Shown piece by piece: positions 12,134-21,148 of a stretch of DNA of 49,784 nucleotides. The stretch spans positions 1 to 49,784 of the forward strand of contig AJFK01000259.1 of the NCBI GenBank assembly GCA_000467715.1, given 5' to 3'. The stretch comes from Hysterium pulicare CBS 123377. Taxonomy: Eukaryota > Ascomycota > Dothideomycetes > Hysteriales > Hysteriaceae. The notes beneath the pieces are model-generated. The model saw only the letters and a list, made by a program, of their open reading frames with translations, searched no databases and was not told where the DNA came from. Each line of letters starts with the position of its first letter. Within the stretch, counting starts at the first letter, position 1. A program made the translations under genes and the position numbers.

Positions 12134-13964
12134 GACGACGTGCTTTTGGAGGGTTTGACTGGATTTTCCGGTATTCAAGGTAGCTTGAGCTCAACACCTG
12201 ACTCAAACTTCAATATAGGAAGCCGCGCGAAGTACACATGACAGAGCTCCAGTGCTGAACGGTCTAGGAAGCAACTCTAATGAAAATACTCGGTGACGAC
12301 CACGCGAGAGAAGAGTGTTACAAAGGGAATCGGCTCGGGGATATGTCATGAAGCCCCAGCCTCCCGATCCGCACGCAGATTATGCTTCTCGCTCGGTGGA
12401 GACATGAAGGAACATGGCGGTGCACAGGTCATGCAAGGTGACAGCCTTGCAGGTCGCCCGACAGCGGTTGAACTGATCGCCGAGTGAAGCCTGAAAATAG
12501 AACGAAAGTGGAGGCTTGTCCACCAATGACGCCAGCATACTCAGGAAGGATTCCGGGCTGGTGTCTTGGTGTCCGTCCTTCATCTCGCTTGTCGACGCTT
12601 TGGTGTTGATTTCCAACGTCGGCCCCCAAACCTCCAAATTCAGGCGGGGAACGCTCTTCGTAATTCACACTTGATCGGTCGCCTGGTGATATTTGCGATT
12701 TAAGAGCTCGTCTGATTGCCCGATTAAACAGCTGCATTCCGGGTTTGAGTTGCTTGAAAGTCATGAGAACTGGGGCGGGCTCAACTAAGAAGGTGATCCT
12801 TGACAACTTCGCGGCTTGCATGTCAAGTTTATTGACTCATGTATCTTGATGGAAAGAGCGTCGAATTCCTCCCTTCCAATCGAAGACTTTGAGTCGAGAG
12901 CAACACGATCGGTGACGCCGTGAATTGGGGGCCACAACGCGAGGAGCTGTTTCTTGAGAGTCGCACAGCCAAGAGGGCAACGAAAACTATACATGCAGGT
13001 AGCCGCCGCGAACGGCAGAGGGGTCGATTTGAGAGAGCGAAGCCGTAATCATGAGAGCTATTCTATTAGCTTTGTCTTATCTACTGTCTTATTTGCAAGT
13101 CTTATTCTTATCGCATGTTTTACTTTCTGCCCCCGAGTTTCCCGCATGAGCTTACAGTTAGAGAAGATATTTCAAATTCAACAATTTTCCAGCCTCCGCC
13201 AAACCAGGCCCCAGTCTTCTAACTCTTTAAATGGCTTGAATGATCCAAACTATCCATAAACCCCGACACCGAGGTCGAAATCTCTATCCATAGCTCTACT
13301 ACTGACTTCAATATAGTCGCGCCAAGTAGACCCTTACCCAACCATATCTCCAACCACTGCTCCTTAGTAAAAGACAACTTAGGACCACTCACTCACTCAT
13401 GCATCCGTTCTCCAATACATACTCACCTACCGGCAACGTCCGGAAAATCTAGCCCCTAAACCCCTACCACTGCAACCCATCAGCTGACAAACCGTGCCGC
13501 AATCCTACATTTCTCCAACGCAACAAACCCCGAGTATACTTAGCAACGCGCGTTGCGGACGCCTGGAGTTCCTTAAATAGCACAGAACGATAAGTAGAGA
13601 AGTTGGGAGTTACTGGGTAGGTTTATGGATTTAAGGGACAGGTATTATTGAGCGATGTATTGGGGAAACTGGCTGTGAGGGGTTGTGGGAAAGTCTGTGG
13701 GCGAATGTTTTGAGCTTAGGGGTAGTCAATTTGGTTGAGTATATCGCCGTGAAATGCTCCGACAACACTTTACATAGAGCACTAAAGCCTTTTACTTAAA
13801 GTCTAGTTTTTAATATAGAGTAAAGAGGCTTACTTATTTTTAATCTTTCGAGTTACTATAGATAACTAGATAATAGTTAATATGCTCTACTTTACCTTCT
13901 CTTAATGTCTCCTCACGTTACTTCATACTCATCCCAAACCCCAAATGAGCTACGCAACTACCCT
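12134..13964. other. Intergenic region with AT-rich decayed tail
   Basis: About 1.8 kb. It holds the promoter of the DUF6536 gene and the 3' flank of the RGG-protein gene. The first kilobase has only short frames without motifs. 13230-13960 shifts to a C-rich then strongly AT-rich composition. A perfect 14-bp palindrome, GCAACGCGCGTTGC, lies at 13543-13556. Confidence 0.5.
13760..13905. repeat. AT/TpA-rich patch, RIP-like
   Basis: Composition falls abruptly to mostly A and T with many TpA dinucleotides, between otherwise balanced sequence. In Pezizomycotina this is the usual look of short repeats mutated by RIP (C to T at CpA). The string GTCTAGTTT is shared with the similar patch near 39740, hinting at a common origin. 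No element family can be named. Confidence 0.4.
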
Positions 13965-16454
13965 CTACTCCCCCAAATTCTCCACAACAACCCAAACCAT
14001 CTCCTCCGCCCCAGAAGCACCCTCCCACGCACCCCTCCCACCCCTCCTCCCCTCCTTCCACTGCCTCTTCATTTCCCTCTTCATCTCCTTCTTCTGCCCC
14101 TTATACTCCTTAAAGTCCCTCTTCCCCTCCCCCTTCTCCTTCCCCCACGCCTCCCTCTTCGCCTTCCTCTCCCTATGCCACTCTTTCTTCATAGCCCTCT
14201 TTGCTTTATGCCACTCCTTCTTCATTGCCCTCTTCTGTCTCTGCTTCTCGATCTTGTGCTCATAAGCCGTTTTCTCCGCCTCCGCTTTCGCAATCGCCGC
14301 GTCTCGCTCGCGAGAGATTTCTTCGGGGTTCTTTTTGCCTTTGGCGGTTGCCGCGAAAGCTTTCTGATTGATTTCGCGGACTTTGGAGAGGAAGCGGGTT
14401 TGGGCGCGGGAGAGTTCGTCTTCGGAATCGGAAGAAGAGGAAGACGAGGAGGAAGAAGAGCTGGAAGAGGAGGAAGAACTGTCAGAGTCGTAGTCGTGTT
14501 CCCCAGTTCCACGATGTTCTTCGCGAAGAATACCAGTTTCCTGACCTGCAGGTCCTGATCCATTGTGTACGCTCCTTTCCCTTCCACCCAATTCGGGGAC
14601 GTCGATCGAAGACGGATTGCTTCTACTACCCTCCCCAGACACTCTCCTCCCCAATCCACTCGCCCTCCTCTCAATGCGACCTCCGAATTCCTCGGCTCGC
14701 TTTCCTACCCCTTCGCCCCAAGCCTCTGCTCTCTTCCCAAACTGTTCACCCCATTCTTCGGCATGTTTGCCGAATTGCTCACCCCATGCTTCCATCTTCT
14801 TGCCGAGGTTTTCACCCCATGATGCCCAGTTTTGAGAACCACTGCCGCTCCCGTTGCGTTGCAGGGTGGGGAAAGGAGGCATAGGAGGGAAAGACGTAGG
14901 GAAATCTCGGTCTCCTCTGCCGCCTCGTCCTCCTCTACCCCCTCGACCTCCTCTGCCGCCCCAGCCATGATCGTGTGTTCCATGACGTTCGTCGTTTTCA
15001 TCATGTTCACGATGACCATGCCGCCCAAGCCCTCGACCGCCTCCTCTACCGCCCCAACTGCGTTCGTGGCGTCCGTGATCGTGGCGTCCAAATCCTCGAC
15101 CACCGCGTCCAGATCTACCTTCCTCTTCACTTCCTTCTTCTTTCCTTTGGGGCATCTTGGATCCGCCAATTCGCTCCGCCATCTCTCTCAATGCCACATT
15201 CTGCGCACTGGGTCCAGGAACATCGACCTCCACTTTCTCAACCCAAGGATGCAATGCTTGTGCTTTCTGCTCAGGTGTAGTCTGAGCATCTAGCGCAGAG
15301 GCTAGAGCACCTGCTTTCTGGCCCCTTTCTGTTGGGATATGTAGATTGTCAAGAAGGGTAGAAAGGGAATTGAGAGAGACTTGGAGACCGCGTGGCGCAA
15401 AGAATGCTTCATTTGATGAGTTGATGTAGTTCCTTACTAGCTCTGTGCTGGGGTCAGTGGGCGCGTGTAGAAGACCCAACGAGTTGGGTTTGGTGGCTAG
15501 ACACAGAGCGTTAAGACCATCCAGGAACTCCGCGAACTCAGCAGGGCGGATGGAGTGCGCGTGAAGTGCTTTTGCGTATGCACGTAAGAACTGGACTGGC
15601 TCCTTCTGGGTATGCCGCACGTCGTTCTTTGGCAAATGTTCTTCGGAAGCTGGCCATTGACCAGGCATACGCCAATCAAATGTCCCGCCACGACTCCAGG
15701 GCGAAAACGGAGGGCCTGTGGCGGACTCGTCTCTATGGCCATGCCTCCCCCCTCTTCCACCTCTTCTACCACGTCTTCGACACGAACTCACAGCGTCCTC
15801 TTTAGTAGTCAACGAACCAAGTTGCGGAATCGCGATCCTCCTGACTAAGCGAGGTGCATATCTAGCATCCGCATCAGGATCGTGCCTCGTGAATTCCAGA
15901 GCCCGTGTCAAAAGCACATCGGGGCCCAAACTCGGAATCTGGTAAACAGGAATCTGTTCACTAGACTGAACTTCAGTCACGGGAACCGTCATACCGAGCC
16001 CGTTCGCATTTCTGGTAGTGGCAGGCTGGAACTCGTACGCATTTGGATCGTCCATAATGGAAGATGTCGATCGTGGCTGTTGCTCTGCGGTTGCGGGCAT
16101 CGGATGGGGATAAGTGCCATCGCAGTTTAATTCCATTCGATGGATCTCTAGCGAATTTGGATCTAGAGGTGGGACTCCGGCTCGAGCTTGCTGGAGTGCT
16201 TCATGCTGTGCTTGCTCGTAAGAAGGCGGTAGCTCCTCGTAATGTGGGCCACTGGGGCTATGAACGGGCGTTGGCTCGAACGCATCGAATTCGTCGTCGG
16301 AATCAAAACCATCTGGGAAAGTGGAGGATCGTGGTGTAAAAGGTTGGTTTGATTGACTCGAATGACATGTAGAAATAGGGTGGAGTGGTCGTTGAGAAAG
16401 CTGCTGATCGGTTTCGTCATGCTCAATGAGCGATGTTGGCGGCTTTTCCGCCAT
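13965..16454 (-). CDS. Disordered RGG protein with two 11-residue aromatic repeat arrays
   Basis: Single-exon frame of 829 aa, starting MAEKPPTSL. In order: a Pro/Ser/acidic disordered N-terminus (1-190); a basic RGRRGGRGGRHGH patch near 230; a compact helical block (about 275-420, from VQFLRAYAKALHAHS through WVEKVEVDVPGPSAQNVALREMAERIGG); a His-rich RGG region (about 430-520); five 11-residue repeats W-G-E-x-[LFV]-G-K-x-A-E-x (from about residue 546); a poly-Ser run with acidic ends (about 660-680); and a highly charged C-terminal helix. This helix holds further 11-residue repeats beginning KRAMKKEWH. RGG boxes usually bind RNA or drive condensates. The 11-mers have hydrophobic positions 1, 5 and 9, as in lipid-binding amphipathic helices. 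I recognise no named homologue and infer no enzymatic activity. The short tail after the charged helix could be changed by an unseen intron. Confidence 0.75.
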   Translation of the reverse strand: MAEKPPTSLIEHDETDQQLSQRPLHPISTCHSSQSNQPFTPRSSTFPDGFDSDDEFDAFEPTPVHSPSGPHYEELPPSYEQAQHEALQQARAGVPPLDPNSLEIHRMELNCDGTYPHPMPATAEQQPRSTSSIMDDPNAYEFQPATTRNANGLGMTVPVTEVQSSEQIPVYQIPSLGPDVLLTRALEFTRHDPDADARYAPRLVRRIAIPQLGSLTTKEDAVSSCRRRGRRGGRGGRHGHRDESATGPPFSPWSRGGTFDWRMPGQWPASEEHLPKNDVRHTQKEPVQFLRAYAKALHAHSIRPAEFAEFLDGLNALCLATKPNSLGLLHAPTDPSTELVRNYINSSNEAFFAPRGLQVSLNSLSTLLDNLHIPTERGQKAGALASALDAQTTPEQKAQALHPWVEKVEVDVPGPSAQNVALREMAERIGGSKMPQRKEEGSEEEGRSGRGGRGFGRHDHGRHERSWGGRGGGRGLGRHGHREHDENDERHGTHDHGWGGRGGRGGRGGRGGRGDRDFPTSFPPMPPFPTLQRNGSGSGSQNWASWGENLGKKMEAWGEQFGKHAEEWGEQFGKRAEAWGEGVGKRAEEFGGRIERRASGLGRRVSGEGSRSNPSSIDVPELGGRERSVHNGSGPAGQETGILREEHRGTGEHDYDSDSSSSSSSSSSSSSSSSSDSEDELSRAQTRFLSKVREINQKAFAATAKGKKNPEEISRERDAAIAKAEAEKTAYEHKIEKQRQKRAMKKEWHKAKRAMKKEWHRERKAKREAWGKEKGEGKRDFKEYKGQKKEMKREMKRQWKEGRRGGRGAWEGASGAEEMVWVVVENLGE
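14103..14234 (-). repeat. 33-bp coding tandem repeat (Trp 11-mers), C-terminal array
   Basis: Four in-frame 33-bp units inside the RGG-protein gene. The first two are nearly identical (KRAMKKEWHKA and KRAMKKEWHRE); the third and fourth are diverged but keep an aromatic at position 8 (W, W, W, F). Two weaker units follow down to about 14037. The low divergence of the first pair suggests recent duplication. Confidence 0.75.
14655..14819 (-). repeat. 33-bp coding tandem repeat (Trp/Phe 11-mers), central array
   Basis: Five in-frame 33-bp units encode 11-residue repeats with Trp (Phe in the last) at position 1, L/F/F/V/I at 5 and M/A at 9. Gly is at 2, Glu at 3 in the first four units, basic residues at 7-8, and Glu at 10 in the first four. 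Hydrophobic spacing of 4, 4 and 3 is the signature of an 11/3 amphipathic helix. Confidence 0.8.
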
Positions 16455-17401
16455 GGTGACTCTTCAGCCTTTGGAGATAGTGTTGGGTCGAACCTGAATT
16501 GATATAAGAAGAGACGGAATGGTCCAGATAGGTGAATTTCTAGAAGACGGGGTACCTCTCGATCTCTTGATAGCCGTCGTTGAGAAAACGACTAAACCTC
16601 AATCTTTAAAGCATCTGGAATGACAGAAGCGTTCAAACCAGATATACCTCGTATTTGCGTACGAAATCTCGCATCCAAAGCGAATCACGCAGCTTGATAA
16701 GCACGAAGGATGCGATCAGGCAGCGGCACACAATGTCGTTGCCTTACAAGCTTGCCAATAGCGTGCCCTAAACCGCGTCAGCTTTTCCAGCTGCTGTTGC
16801 GCGACCCAATTCCCCACCAGGTGATCTCGGACATCGCGAACAAGCGACCGGCCGACTCGGGCTTTTGAAAGCGCCCGTTGAACAACGCCATGGAACATTG
16901 AACATTGAACATTGAACTTCATGATTGTTATAATCTGTACATATGCTTCTCTTTGCTTTGCTCGACGACCCGCAATCATGATGGACTGGAAGAATCATTC
17001 CAACCAGAATTCAGAATTCAAGTATTGCTGCCTCAGGCTCGAGTTGTGAGGTGACTTCAACTGCACCACGAGTGCGGGGAACGCCACACCACGCGGCCTC
17101 GTTATCAGATTGCGAGTCCACCTCCCTTTTCAAGTCATGATTGGCAGAAGCGAAAGCACATTCATTGGTCTACTGGCCAGGTAGTAAGCTTCTCTCAACG
17201 ACAGATATCGTAGTACTGCATTATTTGGTGTAGATGACTCCATCCTAGAAGAAGACATGACGTTTTGGGGAAACGCAGTACGAATACACATTAATCGTAG
17301 ACGACGAGGAAACGGCAAATAAAGCAACACAAATGTGAACAAGGTAAACGAAAAAGGCGTTATATAGCTCCCGAAATCTTTCCGCCACATGGTCCCATTG
17401 C
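16455..17401. other. Intergenic region
   Basis: Promoter side of the RGG-protein gene and 3' flank of DMC1, about 950 bp. It contains a small heptamer repeat at 16893-16917. Frames on the minus strand at 16716-16998 and 17130-17405 have no family features; the latter runs through the DMC1 3' end out of frame. Confidence 0.5.
16893..16917. repeat. Heptamer microsatellite (GAACATT)3
   Basis: Three perfect tandem copies of GAACATT plus four further bases, in intergenic sequence. No function evident. Confidence 0.85.
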
Positions 17402-19081
17402 TCAAGCCTTCTCAGGGTCATTGATACCGCCATTCGTGATGATGTACGTAGCTTCACGCTCTGGACAATCTGAAGGAAAAGGTCAGGACAGTAGAAGGAA
17501 GGAAGGAACGGGACCTCAAACCAGGTGAGTCTTGAATCTTGGCGACCCTCTCTTCACCACGTCCCTTTCGAAGAAGGATCCTAGTGGCAGAAGCGTGAGC
17601 GAGAATATGACCACCAACAGGCTTGCGGCCGTCTGCACCGGCGAAGAGAGCACTGGCACCTGGATCACTTTGCACTTGGTTTGTCATGAGGACAGCAACA
17701 TTGAATTCTATTTCCTTCGTTAGTTAAAGGCACGGTGTGCCTTTTCAGAACAACGATACCTTCAGCGACGTGAGTCAACTTGGAGAGAAACTGGTTCAAC
17801 TTCTGCTGACGTTCATTGAGTTCTCCTCGCCCAACATAGTCAACCCTGAAAAGAGCCATGATGCTGTCAATGATCAAGAGCCGGTACTCGTTGCCCACGA
17901 AGAACTCGGCAACCTTGTTAAGGAGCTCCATTTGATGTTCACTGTTAACTGCGCGAGCGTACGTAATATTCTCCTGCGCACTTTCCGGATCGACTCCGAA
18001 GCGTTCAGCAATTTGGGCGATCCTAGATACCGATCAGTGTCCATTGAGAGCCTGAACGAGTATTCACGCAGGGGAATATCAAACCTTTCAGGTCTGAAAG
18101 TGCCTTCCGTGTCTATTGAACTCGTCAGCAACTGCTATTTTGGGAAGTTTCGATATCACTCACCGATGTAGGCAACCTTGCCTTCAGCTCCTCCAAGATC
18201 TTTGGGAAGCTTTACCCACGTTAGGTTTGACTCAGAAAGCGAAGTCGAATCTTACCTGAGCTATGACAGACATAGTATGAGACAGTTGAGTCTTTCCGCA
18301 ACCTGACAGAAGTCAGTCTTGCGTAACATGATACCAGTATAACCAGCCTTACGAAATTCACCGAAAACCTAGATACAGAGTCAGCTATACGTCAAAAGAT
18401 GCCACCAGGCTTTTAGTGGCATACCTCGCTGATGCTCATTGTCTGGAATCCTCTTGATGAATGTCAGCAATAGCTGAGAGCACAATCCAAGCTGCCCTTA
18501 CCCTCCGAGTATGGTGTCGAATTGCTTGCTTCCAGTGGAAATCTTCATGACCCGTTTTCGTTGCTGTCCGAGCTCTTGCGCAGTTACGAAGCCTCCACCC
18601 GGGGGCTACATCCAGTCAGCAGGACCGGAATGACCATATACTTGACATCGCAAGTATATGGATGGATGACATACCTGGCACTTGCCGATGGCTTCCTTGA
18701 CTTTCTCTACTTTGATCTCACTAAAGCCTTTGATCTTCAGGAGATTTCGTCGGGTTGCTGCGTGGACAGCCTATTTTGATCACGGACAATGTCAGCATTG
18801 GCACGAGAGGCTGTTTTAAATGGAACATAGTGCCGTACTGCGATGGTGTAGTATCCATTTGCCTTTAATTTTGCGATGTCAACAGCGCCGATTCCTGGAG
18901 GAACCAGTTAGTGAAGTGCCGACGCGAAGTCTCAACACCCCAAGACGGACCGTGTGCCTGAATGGAGTCGATATCGACAATGAAGCCATCCTGTGTGCGA
19001 GATTAGTGGAGTTTGTCTTCTTTGAATGGGGTTGTTTCTCACGTCATTTACGGATTCATCGCTTGCTACAGAGGATGGCAT
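17402..19081 (-). CDS. DMC1: Meiotic recombinase Dmc1 (RecA/Rad51 family)
   Basis: Thirteen exons, 338 aa, the usual Dmc1 length: 19081-19043, 18990-18951, 18894-18839, 18770-18675, 18605-18502, 18452-18425, 18368-18353, 18302-18256, 18209-18164, 18112-18085, 18022-17760, 17707-17522, 17469-17402. The product forms filaments on single-stranded DNA and drives interhomologue strand exchange in meiosis. Seen: a helix-hairpin-helix N-domain ([31 protein letters not shown]); [17 protein letters not shown]; Walker A GEFRCGKTQ (124-132); Walker B LLIIDS (215-220); the Dmc1-type segment [18 protein letters not shown]; loop 2 [11 protein letters not shown]; and the C-terminal end [12 protein letters not shown]. 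The last features separate it from Rad51. Two exons are tiny (16 and 28 bp). Introns 2, 10 and 12 use unusual donors (GTCCGT, GTTTGA, GTTTGA). Presence implies a retained meiotic programme. Confidence 0.95.
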
Positions 19082-20115
19082 TGTAGACACCGGGAACGAC
19101 CAGTCGGGAACAGAATGAAGGATGTAATTTTATGGAATATGTAGTGAGCGTGGCAAAGTTGGAGATGTAACTGGAAGTGGTGGAGAGCTGAAATGGGGAT
19201 GAAGTGAGGTTGATGAGCCAACGCTAAGACTTATCTGAACAGGAAGGCACGCGCTCAAACCTGACGACATGCCGACATAACTGCTTGCCCATGTCGCCGA
19301 CATATACCTAGGTACTGTGTGATGAGTAAGTCACGTCGATGTACTAAACTGAATACGAAATGTAAGAAGTAGACCAAACCTCAACGTCACATTTTGTCAG
19401 CCATCGTAGAGATCTTCCTATGCAGCCGGAATCTGGTAGTGTAAATCTGTATTCAATAAAGCTGAATATATTCACATAAAGAAATAGGGGATTGAACACC
19501 GATGTGTCAGATGCAGATGGGATAGATGACTCGCGCGATTCAAGAACTGAAGAACCAAGATAAGAGGCAGGAGCAGCCAATAAGATGCCAATATCTATTC
19601 TCAACAATCCGACAAAGTAAACTCTCCGCATTTCCAGTCCTCCATTCCTTTCCCTTTCCTTCCCTGGCTATTGCTACCGCCACCTTCCACACTTCTTTCC
19701 ATCGTCTGAGGCATTCTTGTCTATCAGAATTCTATCCGAAGAAAAGAGAAGACAAGAAGTCTCAAAGATTCGCCGTGATGCCGTTCAAGTATGATGGTTT
19801 CTCTAAGGGATGTATAACGTCGTGGGTATCTGCGTAGGATTCATGAAAATTTTGGTTACTCGTGATGCGTCATTTTGCCGGTGCCGAGAACGAGAAAAAT
19901 GGCAGCCTAAGCTCAAAAAACGATTGTGATGTAAAGCAAAAAAGGAACTGGAATATTCAAGCCGTATAAGAGAGATGAATGATGATCTCGTCAAGCCCTA
20001 CGGGCGTGATCATAGTGGGTGGCATGACCGATCACATATTTACGTGAAAGATCCTCGGCGGTATTATCCCTCTGAAGCCCTTCGCAGAGCCTCAACAGCC
20101 ACCCACTCTCTATGT
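19082..20115. other. Intergenic region
   Basis: About 1 kb upstream of DMC1 and downstream of the GIS2-like gene. It should hold the DMC1 promoter and the 3' UTR of the latter. Short frames on both strands carry no motifs. Nothing else recognised. Confidence 0.5.
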
Positions 20116-21148
20116 CTAAGCCACGGCTGTGGTTGGAGCCGGTGGCTGGACAGTCGAGTTCGCTTGGGCGGGAGGGACACCTTCGCCATTTACTTCGGCT
20201 TGAGGACATTCGCGGCTAATATGGCCTAATTGTGAGGTTAGATTTGACATTATCGCCATCCACAAAGAATTATCGACGTACCAGCTTCTCCGCATCGGTA
20301 GCAGGTCTTTCCAGCTGTGTTGAGTGGTCCACCGTTCGGAGCTGTACAATCTCGGCTGATATGCCCGAGTTTACCTAGACCAATCATTAGCTAATGCAAC
20401 CAAGCATCTGTACAATCACGTATTTACTTACCACAAGCATAACACTTCATTGCCTGTGCCTGACAATCCCTTGCGAAATGATTCGGACCTTTTAGCGCAC
20501 TTAGTATCTGGGTTGCAATGGAGGGCTAGACGCTCCAACTCACCTCCGCACCGGTAGCAAGTGGCGGGTCTGGGTCCACCAGCGAAGCCTCCTCGGAAAC
20601 CTCCACCAAAGCCGCCCCGAGGAGGGCCGCCAGCACCCCGACCCATACCACCAGCACCTCCGGGATTAGGGCACGATCTTGCGAGGTGGCCGGGCGAGCC
20701 ACATGCATAGCACCGGCCGCTCGAGGCTCCGCTTAATCGAAGCGTTGGGCAATCGGCTTGGACGTGGCCCAGCCCTTGACAATGGTAGCACTGCTTTGCT
20801 GAAAAACCTGTTAGTTGAATGAAGTAAAACGGAGTAATACGATCACGTGTCAAAGCGCACGGACCATATTCGTTGAGCATGTCATTCCAATCCCTCGTGC
20901 GCCAAAGGAAGAATCAAAGATATATACGTACTCTCAGTAGTCCGTGGATGAGGGCAGCCGTTGCTCTCATGTCCAGGCTGCTTGCCTATATCCACACTGA
21001 ATCAGTTCCTGCATCTCCTATTGTAGTATTCCATTTCTTTCAGATATCTCTTACAGTTGTAGCACAGTCTTTCGCTCGAGGAGCAGACTTCGGCGTAATG
21101 GCCGACATTGCCACATTTATAGCAGGCGCGGCGTGATAATGATGACAT
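20116..21148 (-). CDS. GIS2: Gis2/CNBP/Byr3-like protein with seven CCHC zinc knuckles
   Basis: Six exons (21148-21055, 20985-20932, 20798-20544, 20488-20432, 20374-20282, 20225-20116), 220 aa. Relatives bind single-stranded nucleic acid, mRNA and ribosomes, and act in translation and stress granules. Seven knuckles are visible: CYKCGNVGHYAEVC at residue 9, CYNCKQPGHESNGC, CYHCQGLGHVQADC, CYACGSPGHLARSC, CYRCGGPNHFARDC, CYACGKLGHISRDC and CYRCGEAGHISREC. A Gly/Arg-rich (RGG-like) spacer separates knuckles 4 and 5, a typical arrangement in Pezizomycotina. The number and spacing match yeast Gis2, which has seven. Four of the five introns split knuckles, so unspliced frames miss them. The start at MSSLSRRACYKCG is the conserved family start. 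An in-frame ATG further upstream is not needed. Confidence 0.93.

Noticed and set aside
12429-12994. Minus-strand frames suggestive of a spliced gene upstream of the DUF6536 gene
   Set aside because: No motif, no convincing junction joining them, and stop-rich alternatives; treated as intergenic.
13905-14558. Plus-strand Leu/Pro-rich frame of 217 codons
   Set aside because: It is the antisense of the Lys/Glu/Arg-rich end of the RGG-protein gene; the Leu-rich composition follows from that strand.
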